64,000 nucleotides of DNA from Winogradskyella pacifica (GTDB lineage Bacteria; Bacteroidota; Bacteroidia; Flavobacteriales; Flavobacteriaceae), in assembly GCF_013403915.1 (NCBI RefSeq), contig NZ_JABFDI010000003.1, positions 62,001-126,000 on the forward strand, read 5' to 3'. The notes beneath the pieces are model-generated. The model worked only from the letters and a program-made list of their open reading frames with translations, was not told where the DNA came from and ran no database searches. Both the position numbers and the translations under genes were made by a program. This document shows positions 53,406-60,487 of this stretch, piece after piece. Within the stretch, counting starts at the first letter, position 1, and every line of letters begins with the position of its first letter.

Positions 53406-54389
53406 ATGTACTACAGAAAAAAGCATGGCAAGGGCTTTCGCTACGTCGATAGCTCTAATAATACGATTAAAGATAAAGATCTAAAAGAATGGTTTAAGTC
53501 TTTAGTTATTCCTCCGGCTTGGACGGAAGTAGAAATCGATTCTAAGAAGACAACTAAAATTTTAGCGACAGGTAGAGACGATAAAAACAGAAAACAATAC
53601 ATCTACAATCCTAAATTTAGAGAAAAACAAGATCAAGAAAAGTTTGATCGCATTCTTAAGTTCGCCGACAATTTAGAGCATATGCGTCGTGTTACTGGGC
53701 AGCATCTTCGTAAGCGTAAATTAGCTAAGGAAAAAGTGCTTGCGTGTATGGTTCGCCTTTTGGAAGCGGCTTATTTTCGTCCAGGAAGTGATCGTTATTC
53801 CAAAGAAAATAGCAGTTATGGTTTAACAACGATGAGAAGTAAACACTTACAGATTGATGGAGATGAGTTGATTTTTCATTACATCGGAAAGTCTGGTAAA
53901 GAACAAGAACGGCATATTGTAGATAAAAAGTTAGCTAAAATAGTACAAGAAATCGACGACTTACCGGGTTACGAAATATTCAAATTTATTGATGAAGACG
54001 GTGTAAAGCAAGACGTGAAGAGCGATCATCTCAATGCATATATTCGGGATGTGATGGGAGACGAATTTTCAGCCAAAGATTTTAGAACATGGGCAGGCAC
54101 TGTAATTGCTGCTATGGCATTAGATGAGATTGGCTATTCTAAAGAACAAGATCAAAAAGAACTGGATAGTAATATTCGCAATGCTGTTATAAAGGTTAGT
54201 GAAAGGCTAGGGAATACGCCTTCGGTAGCACGTAGTTCTTATATTGATCCACGTGTCATTGATGAATATATTGATGGTAAAACCATTAATTATTTTCAAA
54301 AGGAAATTTTGCGACTTTTGAAGGTCAACGAAAATCTTTCAAGAGAAGAAATCGGTGTGTTATGTATGTTGAAAAAGAAGTTAAAATAA
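53406..54389 (+). CDS. DNA topoisomerase IB (poxvirus-like)
   Basis: 327 residues. A eukaryote/poxvirus-type Topo IB that relaxes supercoils by a Tyr-DNA 3'-phosphate link. Visible: KKHGKGFRYVD, the IPPAWTEVEI block near 36, KYxxRP-type stretch LLEAAYFRPGSDRY near 117 followed by YGLTTMRSKHL, DFRTWAGT near 222, and the Tyr region NTPSVARSSYIDPRVIDEY near 275. ATG at 53406 was taken. The upstream +1 frame (LLYNSLTGMAS just before) looks like the missing N terminus, so a small frameshift near 53404 is possible. 53213-53405 holds no other gene. Confidence 0.9.
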   Translation: MYYRKKHGKGFRYVDSSNNTIKDKDLKEWFKSLVIPPAWTEVEIDSKKTTKILATGRDDKNRKQYIYNPKFREKQDQEKFDRILKFADNLEHMRRVTGQHLRKRKLAKEKVLACMVRLLEAAYFRPGSDRYSKENSSYGLTTMRSKHLQIDGDELIFHYIGKSGKEQERHIVDKKLAKIVQEIDDLPGYEIFKFIDEDGVKQDVKSDHLNAYIRDVMGDEFSAKDFRTWAGTVIAAMALDEIGYSKEQDQKELDSNIRNAVIKVSERLGNTPSVARSSYIDPRVIDEYIDGKTINYFQKEILRLLKVNENLSREEIGVLCMLKKKLK

Positions 54390-54393
54390 GCGG

Positions 54394-55350
54394 TTAATTC
54401 CAACTGAGATCACTTCGCTCTTGCCAATAGTCTTGAGGATCTACAGTAAGCGATTTTAGTTTTAAAATCTCGTCTGCTTCTAGTTTTAAATTAAAAGCTT
54501 TCAAATTTTGTTGAAGCTGATTAGTGCTCGACGCACCACTTAAGATGAGGCTTGGTTCTAAACTATCCATAATAAAACGAATGGCTATAGCATCTGCGTT
54601 AACGTTGTATTTCTTGGATAGCGCTTCAAGATAGTCATAAGCAGATTTATAATTAGGAAACGTATCGTTTTTGAAAATTCTACCATTAGCTAAAGCTTCT
54701 TTAATGATTACGGTTTTATCTTGTGCTAATAATTCTTTTAAAATTTCAAAAGTAGATTGTTCAAATATATTGAAAGTCACTTGATAGCTATCAAATAGAT
54801 TTTCACCATTAAAACTAACTTTTCGAGCTTCTTCTATAATTTTTACCTGCTCAGTTCCGCTAGAAGACATTCCGATTTTAAGTTGATGCTCTTGTTTTAA
54901 TTCGTTTAATCTCGAGAGTACAGCATCATTGGTTAAAACACCACTATCTAATGTTGCTGAATGAATTTGATAGATTTTTAAATTAGGCAATAAGGCTTTT
55001 GAAACGTCCCATTGTTCGTTCAATTTCTCTATAGAATGTTCTTTTATTTCATGCTTACCTGAAAATCCAACTTCCCAATTCGCAACATAGGTATACCCAA
55101 ATTTGGTAGAAAGATGAACGTCTTTGTGGTTTCTAGAGTCATTCCAATCTTGCAAAAACTGTTCACCTAAACCATAAGAAGGAGCCACGTCAAAATCACG
55201 AATTCCTAAGGCGTAGCTTTCATCTAAAACCTTTAAAGCATTTGCCTTAAAACTCTCAATAGACTTATTTATGTTTTGCTCTGGTCTTATATTTATATAA
55301 TCTGGTCGGCCTAAAGCGGCTAAGCCTAATCCAATTTTTGTGTTGCTCAT
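54394..55350 (-). CDS. Aldo/keto reductase
   Basis: 318 residues, a (beta/alpha)8 NAD(P)H-dependent reductase. It has GLGLAALGRPDYIN at the start, LDESYALGIRDFDVAPSYGLGEQFL near 39 (catalytic Asp and Tyr in DVAPSYG), LSTKFGY (Lys), YQIHSATLDSG (His region) and LSGASSTNQLQQNL near the C terminus. The substrate is unknown. Its start is 7 bp after the stop of the MsrA-like gene, so it is the last gene of a five-gene oxidative repair operon. Confidence 0.88.
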   Translation of the reverse strand: MSNTKIGLGLAALGRPDYINIRPEQNINKSIESFKANALKVLDESYALGIRDFDVAPSYGLGEQFLQDWNDSRNHKDVHLSTKFGYTYVANWEVGFSGKHEIKEHSIEKLNEQWDVSKALLPNLKIYQIHSATLDSGVLTNDAVLSRLNELKQEHQLKIGMSSSGTEQVKIIEEARKVSFNGENLFDSYQVTFNIFEQSTFEILKELLAQDKTVIIKEALANGRIFKNDTFPNYKSAYDYLEALSKKYNVNADAIAIRFIMDSLEPSLILSGASSTNQLQQNLKAFNLKLEADEILKLKSLTVDPQDYWQERSDLSWN

Positions 55351-55357
55351 CTGTTAA

Positions 55358-55885
55358 TTATTCTGATGTCGATTGTAATGTTTTAGGAATAAAGTCTGTA
55401 TCAATATAATTTGAAAAATCCTTTAATAAGAGTCTCAATTTAGGATTTATAAAGCGTTCGCAGAAAGGTTTTTTAGGATTTTTTTGATAGTAACTCTGAA
55501 TGGCTTCACGAGACGCTTTAAATTCGGAAAACGGATAGGCTTTAGTTATTAGTTGGTTTCTATACTCTAGTTGAAATGCATTTAATAAAGTTTCAGTTTC
55601 TGCTTTCTGATCCTCTGAGAAATAATAGATGGCAGAACGGTATTTGTCTCGCATAGAATGTGCAGATGTACTTTTGTGTGTACGTAAATGAATTTCAATT
55701 AAAACTTGAAGTGAAATAATATCAGAATCAAACTGTAAAATTACCGCCTCGGAAAACGAGCTATTATTCTCGGTAGAAGCAATAAAACCTTGTTCTACAT
55801 TATAGACTCCTTTCAAAGATTGAAATACAGCTTCGGTACACCAATGGCAACCACCTCCAAATGCTATTTTAGTTGGTCTATCCAT
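55358..55885 (-). CDS. Divergent MsrA-like protein
   Basis: 175 residues. The N terminus keeps the active site as GGGCHWCTEAVFQSLKGV (Cys at 13), with His where MsrA has Phe. The middle has drifted: the normal GYxGG and TGHAE motifs are replaced by GFIAST and SFSEA, although RSAIYYFSEDQKAETE and KPFCERFINPKL align with MsrA. It is probably a methionine sulfoxide reductase with altered specificity, or a related thiol enzyme. It overlaps the glutaredoxin gene by 22 bp and lies near a canonical msrA. Confidence 0.75.
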   Translation of the reverse strand: MDRPTKIAFGGGCHWCTEAVFQSLKGVYNVEQGFIASTENNSSFSEAVILQFDSDIISLQVLIEIHLRTHKSTSAHSMRDKYRSAIYYFSEDQKAETETLLNAFQLEYRNQLITKAYPFSEFKASREAIQSYYQKNPKKPFCERFINPKLRLLLKDFSNYIDTDFIPKTLQSTSE

Positions 55886-56118
55886 TTTATTAATTCTGCG
55901 TCCGATGGGTTTCGTAATTTTTTAGTTCCTAACGTGAGTGTTGGAAAATTAAGTTTTTTATTGGTATATAAGTTTCTTAATTCTTCAGCATAATCTTCAT
56001 TGATGTCTACATCTAAAAATGTATATGATAAACCTCGCTCATTTAAAACCTTTATGTAATGTTGGGATTTATGGCATCGCGATGTGCCATATAACTTGAT
56101 TTTTAAAATAGAAGACAT
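55864..56118 (-). CDS. Glutaredoxin-like protein, single active-site Cys
   Basis: 84 residues: IKLYGTSRCHKSQHYIKVLNERGLSYTFLDVD with the motif C-H-K-S (Cys at 15), then LNFPTLTLG (cis-Pro) and the C-terminal helix. The second Cys of the CxxC motif is Ser, so it acts through one thiol, probably with glutathione-like or bacillithiol cofactors, or directly as reductant for the MsrA-like protein whose gene it overlaps by 22 bp. Confidence 0.75.
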   Translation of the reverse strand: MSSILKIKLYGTSRCHKSQHYIKVLNERGLSYTFLDVDINEDYAEELRNLYTNKKLNFPTLTLGTKKLRNPSDAELIKWIDQLK

Positions 56119-56143
56119 GTGTTATTCGCGTGTTTTTTGTTGA

Positions 56144-56177
56144 TAAAAAAAAAGCAACTCTCAATAGAAAGTTGCTC
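56144..56177 (-). terminator. Terminator of msrB-msrA
   Basis: AGCAACT (56153-56159) pairs with AGTTGCT (56170-56176); the plus-strand A run at 56145-56153 gives the U tract on the minus strand. It separates msrB-msrA from the glutaredoxin gene group. Confidence 0.75.
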
Positions 56178-56192
56178 TTAAATATTTGTTTG

Positions 56193-56732
56193 TTATTTTA
56201 ACTTATCTGAATGCAATTTTCTGAGCTTCGCTAATTTGGGATCTATAACGAAACTACAATAACCGTATTCCGGATTGCTTTCATAAAAATCTTGATGCTC
56301 TTTTTCTGCTTCATAAAAAACAGGAGCAGAAGTTAATTCGGTAACAATAGGTTGTTCGTAATAAGGTTTCATCTCCTTAAGTACAAGGTCCGCAATGTCT
56401 TTCTGTTTATCATCATGATAATAAATTACAGAACGGTATTGTGTGCCACGATCGGCTCCTTGTCTATTCAGTGTTGTAGGGTCGTGCGTGGTCATAAAAA
56501 TGACTAGAATATCTTCGTAGCTAATGACGTTAGCATCAAAAGTAACTTGTACAACTTCAGCATGCCCCGTTAAACCAGAACAAATTTCTCTATAGGTTGG
56601 TCGTCCAGGAACAGTTCCACCCGAATATCCAGATATCACTTCTTCCACACCTTTTACTTCCTGAAAAACAGCTTCTGTACACCAAAAACAGCCTCCGCCT
56701 AGGGTTGCTATTTGTAAATTTTTAGTTGTCAT
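56193..56732 (-). CDS. msrA: Peptide methionine (S)-S-oxide reductase
   Basis: 179 residues from the ATG at 56732; the upstream extension of the frame overlaps msrB and lacks family sequence. The active site is GGGCFWCTEAVFQ (Cys at 15), followed by VISGYSGG, TGHAEVVQV and RGTQYRSVIYY, all canonical. It reduces the S epimer of methionine sulfoxide using thioredoxin. The ATG overlaps the msrB stop (TAATG), so the two are coupled and together repair both epimers. Confidence 0.95.
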   Translation of the reverse strand: MTTKNLQIATLGGGCFWCTEAVFQEVKGVEEVISGYSGGTVPGRPTYREICSGLTGHAEVVQVTFDANVISYEDILVIFMTTHDPTTLNRQGADRGTQYRSVIYYHDDKQKDIADLVLKEMKPYYEQPIVTELTSAPVFYEAEKEHQDFYESNPEYGYCSFVIDPKLAKLRKLHSDKLK

Positions 56733-57184
56733 TAGGCAGTCTCCGTATCTAAAATCATGGATTCTGAATTCACGCAATAGCGCAATCCGCTCGGTTCGGG
56801 TCCATCTGGGAATACATGACCTAAATGCCCATCGCAAGTGTTACACATCACTTCTACGCGTACCATTCCGAAAGTTGTGTCTTTTTCATACTTAATGGCG
56901 TTTTCTTTTATGGGTTGCGTAAAACTTGGCCAACCTGTGCCTGAGCTAAATTTTATGGTAGAATCAAACAACGGAGTGTCACAACAAACACAATTGTATT
57001 TGCCTTCGTCATAAGCTGTACAGAGCTCACCTGTATGTGCGCGTTCTGTACCTTTCTGTCTCGTAATTCTGAATTGTTCAGGAGTTAATTGAGTCCTCCA
57101 TTCTGCTTCTGTTTTTTCAACTCTTTTATCTGGAGTTGGATTTCCATTTACGGAAAAGTTGATGACTTCTTTCCAAGTTAACAT
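56732..57184 (-). CDS. msrB: Peptide methionine (R)-S-oxide reductase
   Basis: 150 residues from the ATG at 57184 (MLTWKEVINF); upstream codons are not conserved. It has two zinc Cys pairs, CVCC near 63 and CNTC near 113, the FSSGTGWPSFTQP substrate block, and the active Cys in RYCVNSESM near the C terminus. It reduces the R epimer of methionine sulfoxide. First gene of the msr group, overlapping msrA. Confidence 0.95.
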   Translation of the reverse strand: MLTWKEVINFSVNGNPTPDKRVEKTEAEWRTQLTPEQFRITRQKGTERAHTGELCTAYDEGKYNCVCCDTPLFDSTIKFSSGTGWPSFTQPIKENAIKYEKDTTFGMVRVEVMCNTCDGHLGHVFPDGPEPSGLRYCVNSESMILDTETA

Positions 57185-57399
57185 AGTTAATGGTCCTTTC
57201 TTGTTATAATTGATTTGTCTATCTGTTTTCAAGATAAAGGTAGTCGAAATGTTTTTCAATTTCTTACAGTTATAGAATTATAAGTGCGTTACCTAGGTAT
57301 CTTTCTAAATTTACATCAAACGGTTAATATATCACGTTAAGTTTTTCTTAAATACACCGAAAATATTAGGTTTCATTCTTTATTCTGTCTTAGAAATAA

Positions 57400-57407
57400 T
57401 AGTTTTG
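57400..57407 (+). promoter_or_regulatory. -7 promoter element for the FKBP gene
   Basis: TAGTTTTG, ending 28 bp before the ATG at 57435. The ATG at 57420 would leave almost no untranslated leader. Confidence 0.55.
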
Positions 57408-57434
57408 CAGCTTAAATAAATGAAAACAAGAAGT

Positions 57435-57863
57435 ATGAGTATAGTAAAAGAAAATGATACAGTAAAAGTTCATTACACAGGGAAGTTAAAAAACGGACAA
57501 ATCTTTGATAGTTCTTTAGAACGTGAGCCATTAGAGTTTACCTTAGGTAAGGGCATGTTGATTCCTGGTTTTGAAAATGCTGTCATTGATATGAAAGTGA
57601 ACGATAAGAAAACTGTGGATATTCCTGTAACTGAAGCTTATGGTGAGGTAAAACAAGAATTATTTCATAAAGTTGAAAAAACACAACTTCCTGAAGAAGT
57701 AAAGCCAGAAGTAGGTTTAGGTTTAGTATCTAAAGATGCGCAAGGTAATGAGCACCCTTTTAAAATTGTAGAAGTTAATGATGACCATATAGTAGTAGAT
57801 GGAAATCATCCATTAGCAGGACAAGAGTTAGTATTTGATCTAGAATTAGTAGAGATTAAATAA
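57435..57863 (+). CDS. FKBP-type peptidyl-prolyl isomerase, SlyD-like
   Basis: 142 residues from the ATG at 57435 (MSIVKENDTVKVHYTG); an ATG at 57420 gives five more residues. The FKBP core is VHYTGKLKNGQIFDSSLEREPLEFTLGKGMLIPGFENAVIDM, with an inserted SlyD-type IF flap (EAYGEVKQELFHKVEKTQLP) and the closing VDGNHPLAGQELVFDLELV. It speeds prolyl isomerisation and acts as a chaperone. It lacks the C-terminal His-rich metal tail of SlyD. Confidence 0.92.
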   Translation: MSIVKENDTVKVHYTGKLKNGQIFDSSLEREPLEFTLGKGMLIPGFENAVIDMKVNDKKTVDIPVTEAYGEVKQELFHKVEKTQLPEEVKPEVGLGLVSKDAQGNEHPFKIVEVNDDHIVVDGNHPLAGQELVFDLELVEIK

Positions 57864-57865
57864 GT

Positions 57866-57889
57866 GTCTGTCTGAGCGCAGTCGAAGAC
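57866..57889. repeat. Dispersed hairpin repeat after the FKBP gene
   Basis: GTCTGTCTGAGCGCAGTCGAAGAC folds (GTCT/AGAC) and carries the GAGCGCAGTCGAAG core also seen at 20732. It lies 3 bp after the stop codon. Confidence 0.7.
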
Positions 57890-57940
57890 CTGATGAAAAT
57901 TATTTTTAGTGGTAATTCGAATGCTCCCATGTGACAAAAT

Positions 57941-57979
57941 AAAAAAAACCTGTAAAGTTCAACTTTACAGGTTTTTTTA
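57941..57979. terminator. Bidirectional terminator between the FKBP and sulfatase genes
   Basis: AAAAAAACCTGTAAAGTT (57942-57959) pairs with AACTTTACAGGTTTTTTT (57961-57978), with runs of A and T on either side. Confidence 0.93.
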
Positions 57980-58005
57980 TTAAAAATCAAGGGCAAAAAG
58001 GCTAT

Positions 58006-59505
58006 TTATTTTATAATGTGTGCTTCACACCATGCGTCGTATGCGGTTTGTAATTCTTTAACTATTTCAGGATGCTGCGCTGAAACATCATTGCGTTCTC
58101 CTGGGTCAGCTTCAATATCAAACAATTTCAGAGTTAAATCATCTCTTATTGGCGCGATATATTGTGCCGATGGTTCGCTTTTCCAATGATTTTCCTTAGC
58201 ATTTGTTATTTTCCATTTTCCTTGTCGTGCAGCCCAAGTTTTTTGCCATTTCCAAACTAATAGGCGCTCTTCTTTTGGTTCAAGTAAACTAATGCCATCA
58301 ATATCCTTATCAGTGATTGTAATTCCTGCAGCGTCCGTTAACGTCGGTAGAATATCTAATGCAGATACATAACGTTTTTCAATTTTGCCAGGATCCACAT
58401 GTCCTGGCCAACTTACTGCCATTGGCACTCTGATGCCACCTTCCCAAAGAGAGTATTTACCACCTGTTAATGGTGCGTTATTTGCACCTGTAAGAGGAGA
58501 ACCACCATTATCTGATACAAATACAACTAAGGTGTTTTTGTCTAATCCGGTTTCATTTAGAGCATCTAAAACACGGCCAATATTATCATCTAAACAATTC
58601 AAATTGGCTAAGTAGTATTTTCGTAAGTCATTTGTATTTATGGCGCCAACTCTAGAGTATTTATCGTAGTACGCTGAGTAACTTCCTGGTTTATGATTTC
58701 CAAACTCTTCTAAGTTGTCAGGGTCGTAGTTAGGAATCTCTTTAACATTAAACTTATCTAAATATTTTTTTGGCACTTCGTGAATTAAATGATGAACAGC
58801 ACTGTAGGATAGTGTTAAAAAGAAAGGCTTGTCGTGTTTACGTTTTAGATAATCTATAGACTCGTCTGTTAAAATATCGGTAAGATAACCTTCTTCGTAA
58901 CTTTTTTCACCCATATTATGCATTAAAGGTCCCAATAATGCACTCGTGCCATAGGGATCTGGAGTGCGATCTTTTATACTTTGAGAATTTGCCCAATAAT
59001 CGTGAGCGTGTGCAGAAAACCCTAAAAACTCATCATAACCATGTTGTAATGGATATTCTCTAACATCATTTTTATGAAAATTACGGCCTAAATCGTTTTT
59101 GCCAATACGCGCTGTGTGGTAACCGGCTTCTTTTAAATACTCAGGAATTGTTTTTACATCGTCTGGTAATCCTGGTCCCCAACTAGCTGGTTTATCCCAA
59201 CGGAATTGATTTTTTCCCGTAATAATTCCTGCTCTAGATGGACTACAAACTGGTGCTGTAACGTAAGCCTGTGAGTACACCGTTCCGGATTTTCCTAATC
59301 GTGCGATATTTGGACTAGAAACAGAGGTGTCAAAATTGTCAAAAGGCGAAAAATCCGCATAACCTTGATCATCGATAACAATTAAAAGAATGTTTGGTTT
59401 TTCATTCTGCATTGCCATATTTTCTAAAGAAGTTTCACTTTTCTTCTTTTCTGAATGACATGAAAATAATAAAGCAAAAACTAGTAATGTTACGACGTGT
59501 TTCAT
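58006..59505 (-). CDS. Sulfatase lipoprotein (S1 family)
   Basis: 499 residues. The lipobox LLFSC (Cys 16) puts it at a membrane on the periplasmic side. Motif I is C-S-P-S-R-A-G-I-I-T-G-K (Cys 87), so the Cys must become formylglycine through an anaerobic or FGE-type maturase encoded elsewhere. Metal ligands are in LLIVIDDQGYADF and FVSDNGGSPL. Bacteroidota use such enzymes to remove sulfate from algal or host polysaccharides or from glycosaminoglycans. Substrate unknown. It neighbours the glp repressor, not a polysaccharide locus. Confidence 0.92.
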   Translation of the reverse strand: MKHVVTLLVFALLFSCHSEKKKSETSLENMAMQNEKPNILLIVIDDQGYADFSPFDNFDTSVSSPNIARLGKSGTVYSQAYVTAPVCSPSRAGIITGKNQFRWDKPASWGPGLPDDVKTIPEYLKEAGYHTARIGKNDLGRNFHKNDVREYPLQHGYDEFLGFSAHAHDYWANSQSIKDRTPDPYGTSALLGPLMHNMGEKSYEEGYLTDILTDESIDYLKRKHDKPFFLTLSYSAVHHLIHEVPKKYLDKFNVKEIPNYDPDNLEEFGNHKPGSYSAYYDKYSRVGAINTNDLRKYYLANLNCLDDNIGRVLDALNETGLDKNTLVVFVSDNGGSPLTGANNAPLTGGKYSLWEGGIRVPMAVSWPGHVDPGKIEKRYVSALDILPTLTDAAGITITDKDIDGISLLEPKEERLLVWKWQKTWAARQGKWKITNAKENHWKSEPSAQYIAPIRDDLTLKLFDIEADPGERNDVSAQHPEIVKELQTAYDAWCEAHIIK

Positions 59506-59533
59506 TTTAAAAGTTGTTTAGGTTAATTCAAAT

Positions 59534-60295
59534 TTATAAGCCATCTACAATCGTGACTTTGATTTCTTTTTCTTCTAATTTTTTTCGTTTTATATCGGAA
59601 ATACCACTGTCTGTGATAATTTCATCCACACGTGAAAGATCACATATCCGAGCAAAGCTCTTTTTTCCGAATTTTGATGAATCCGCCAAAACAATCACTT
59701 TTTGAGCTGCATTTAGCATTTTCTTGTTTAATTCAGCTTCTTCTAAGTTTGTAGTAGAAAGGCCGTATTCTAAATCAATCCCGTCAACACCTAAAAACAA
59801 TTTACTGCAAGACACATTTTGTAAAATATATTCCGCGTAATTCCCAATAACAGAAGCAGAACTGTGTCTTATGTAACCACCAAGTTGAAGGATTTCAATA
59901 TTTTTATCATGTATAAGGTGTAGAACCACATGAAGTGAAGACGTAATTACTGTCAGTTTGTTTTTGGGTTGAATGTATTTTGAAAAGGCTTGTACGGTTG
60001 TTCCAGAGGCAATTAAAATAGAGTCGTTTTCAACAATACGACTTGCGGCCAATTGCGCAATGCCATTTTTCTCTTCTACTGAGATTTTTTCTTTATCTAA
60101 AACCGTACGTTCATTAATGTATGGGTTTTCTAAAGAAGCTCCGCCATGAGTTCTGTGGAGTAAACCTTTTTGTTCTAGAAGTTTTAAATCTTTTCTAATA
60201 GTTACTGCAGAAACATTTAAAATCTCACATAAGTCTAAAACTTCAAGGTGTTTTTCTTTCTCTAACCGGTCTAGTATGTCTTGATGTCTCTTCAT
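59534..60295 (-). CDS. glpR: DeoR-family repressor, GlpR-like
   Basis: 253 residues from the ATG at 60295 (MKRHQDILDRLEKEKHLEV); an earlier codon at 60352 lies in its own -7 element. The N-terminal DeoR helix-turn-helix (LCEILNVSAVTIRKDLKLLEQKGLLHRTHGGA) is followed by a sugar-phosphate sensor domain (ILIASGTTVQAFSKYI, FLGVDGIDLEYGLST). It diverges from glpD-glpK-glpF, so glycerol-3-phosphate is the likely inducer. Repeats of TTTCATTTTG in the divergent promoter region are candidate operators. Confidence 0.85.
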   Translation of the reverse strand: MKRHQDILDRLEKEKHLEVLDLCEILNVSAVTIRKDLKLLEQKGLLHRTHGGASLENPYINERTVLDKEKISVEEKNGIAQLAASRIVENDSILIASGTTVQAFSKYIQPKNKLTVITSSLHVVLHLIHDKNIEILQLGGYIRHSSASVIGNYAEYILQNVSCSKLFLGVDGIDLEYGLSTTNLEEAELNKKMLNAAQKVIVLADSSKFGKKSFARICDLSRVDEIITDSGISDIKRKKLEEKEIKVTIVDGL

Positions 60296-60349
60296 GTATT
60301 GAATTTTGATGCGATGTTTTTTTTGATAATGATAAGGCTTGAAAACAAA

Positions 60350-60459
60350 CAAATATAATAAAACGAAACAAAATGAAGCTGGTGTTTTTTGATAATCTTC
60401 ATTATTAGAGAAATATAAGTTTCATTTTGTTTCATTTTGAATTAATTTATTTATATTTG
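60350..60459. promoter_or_regulatory. Divergent glpR / glpD control region with GlpR operator candidates
   Basis: glpR -7 TACATTTG-type (plus CAAATATA, 60350-60357, minus strand) and glpD -7 TATATTTG (60452-60459). Between them: AAACGAAACAAAATGAA (60361-60377), whose complement is TTCATTTTGTTTCGTTT, and a tandem pair TTTCATTTTG at 60420-60429 and 60430-60439. These GAAA/TTTC-rich repeats resemble DeoR/GlpR operators. Binding is inferred. Confidence 0.65.
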
Positions 60460-60487
60460 AAACTAATTGTAATACAAATACACTATT

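Noticed and set aside
53209..53484. 91-residue frame before topoisomerase IB
   Set aside because: Low-complexity start, overlaps the real gene in another frame; at most its end is the displaced N terminus of the topoisomerase.
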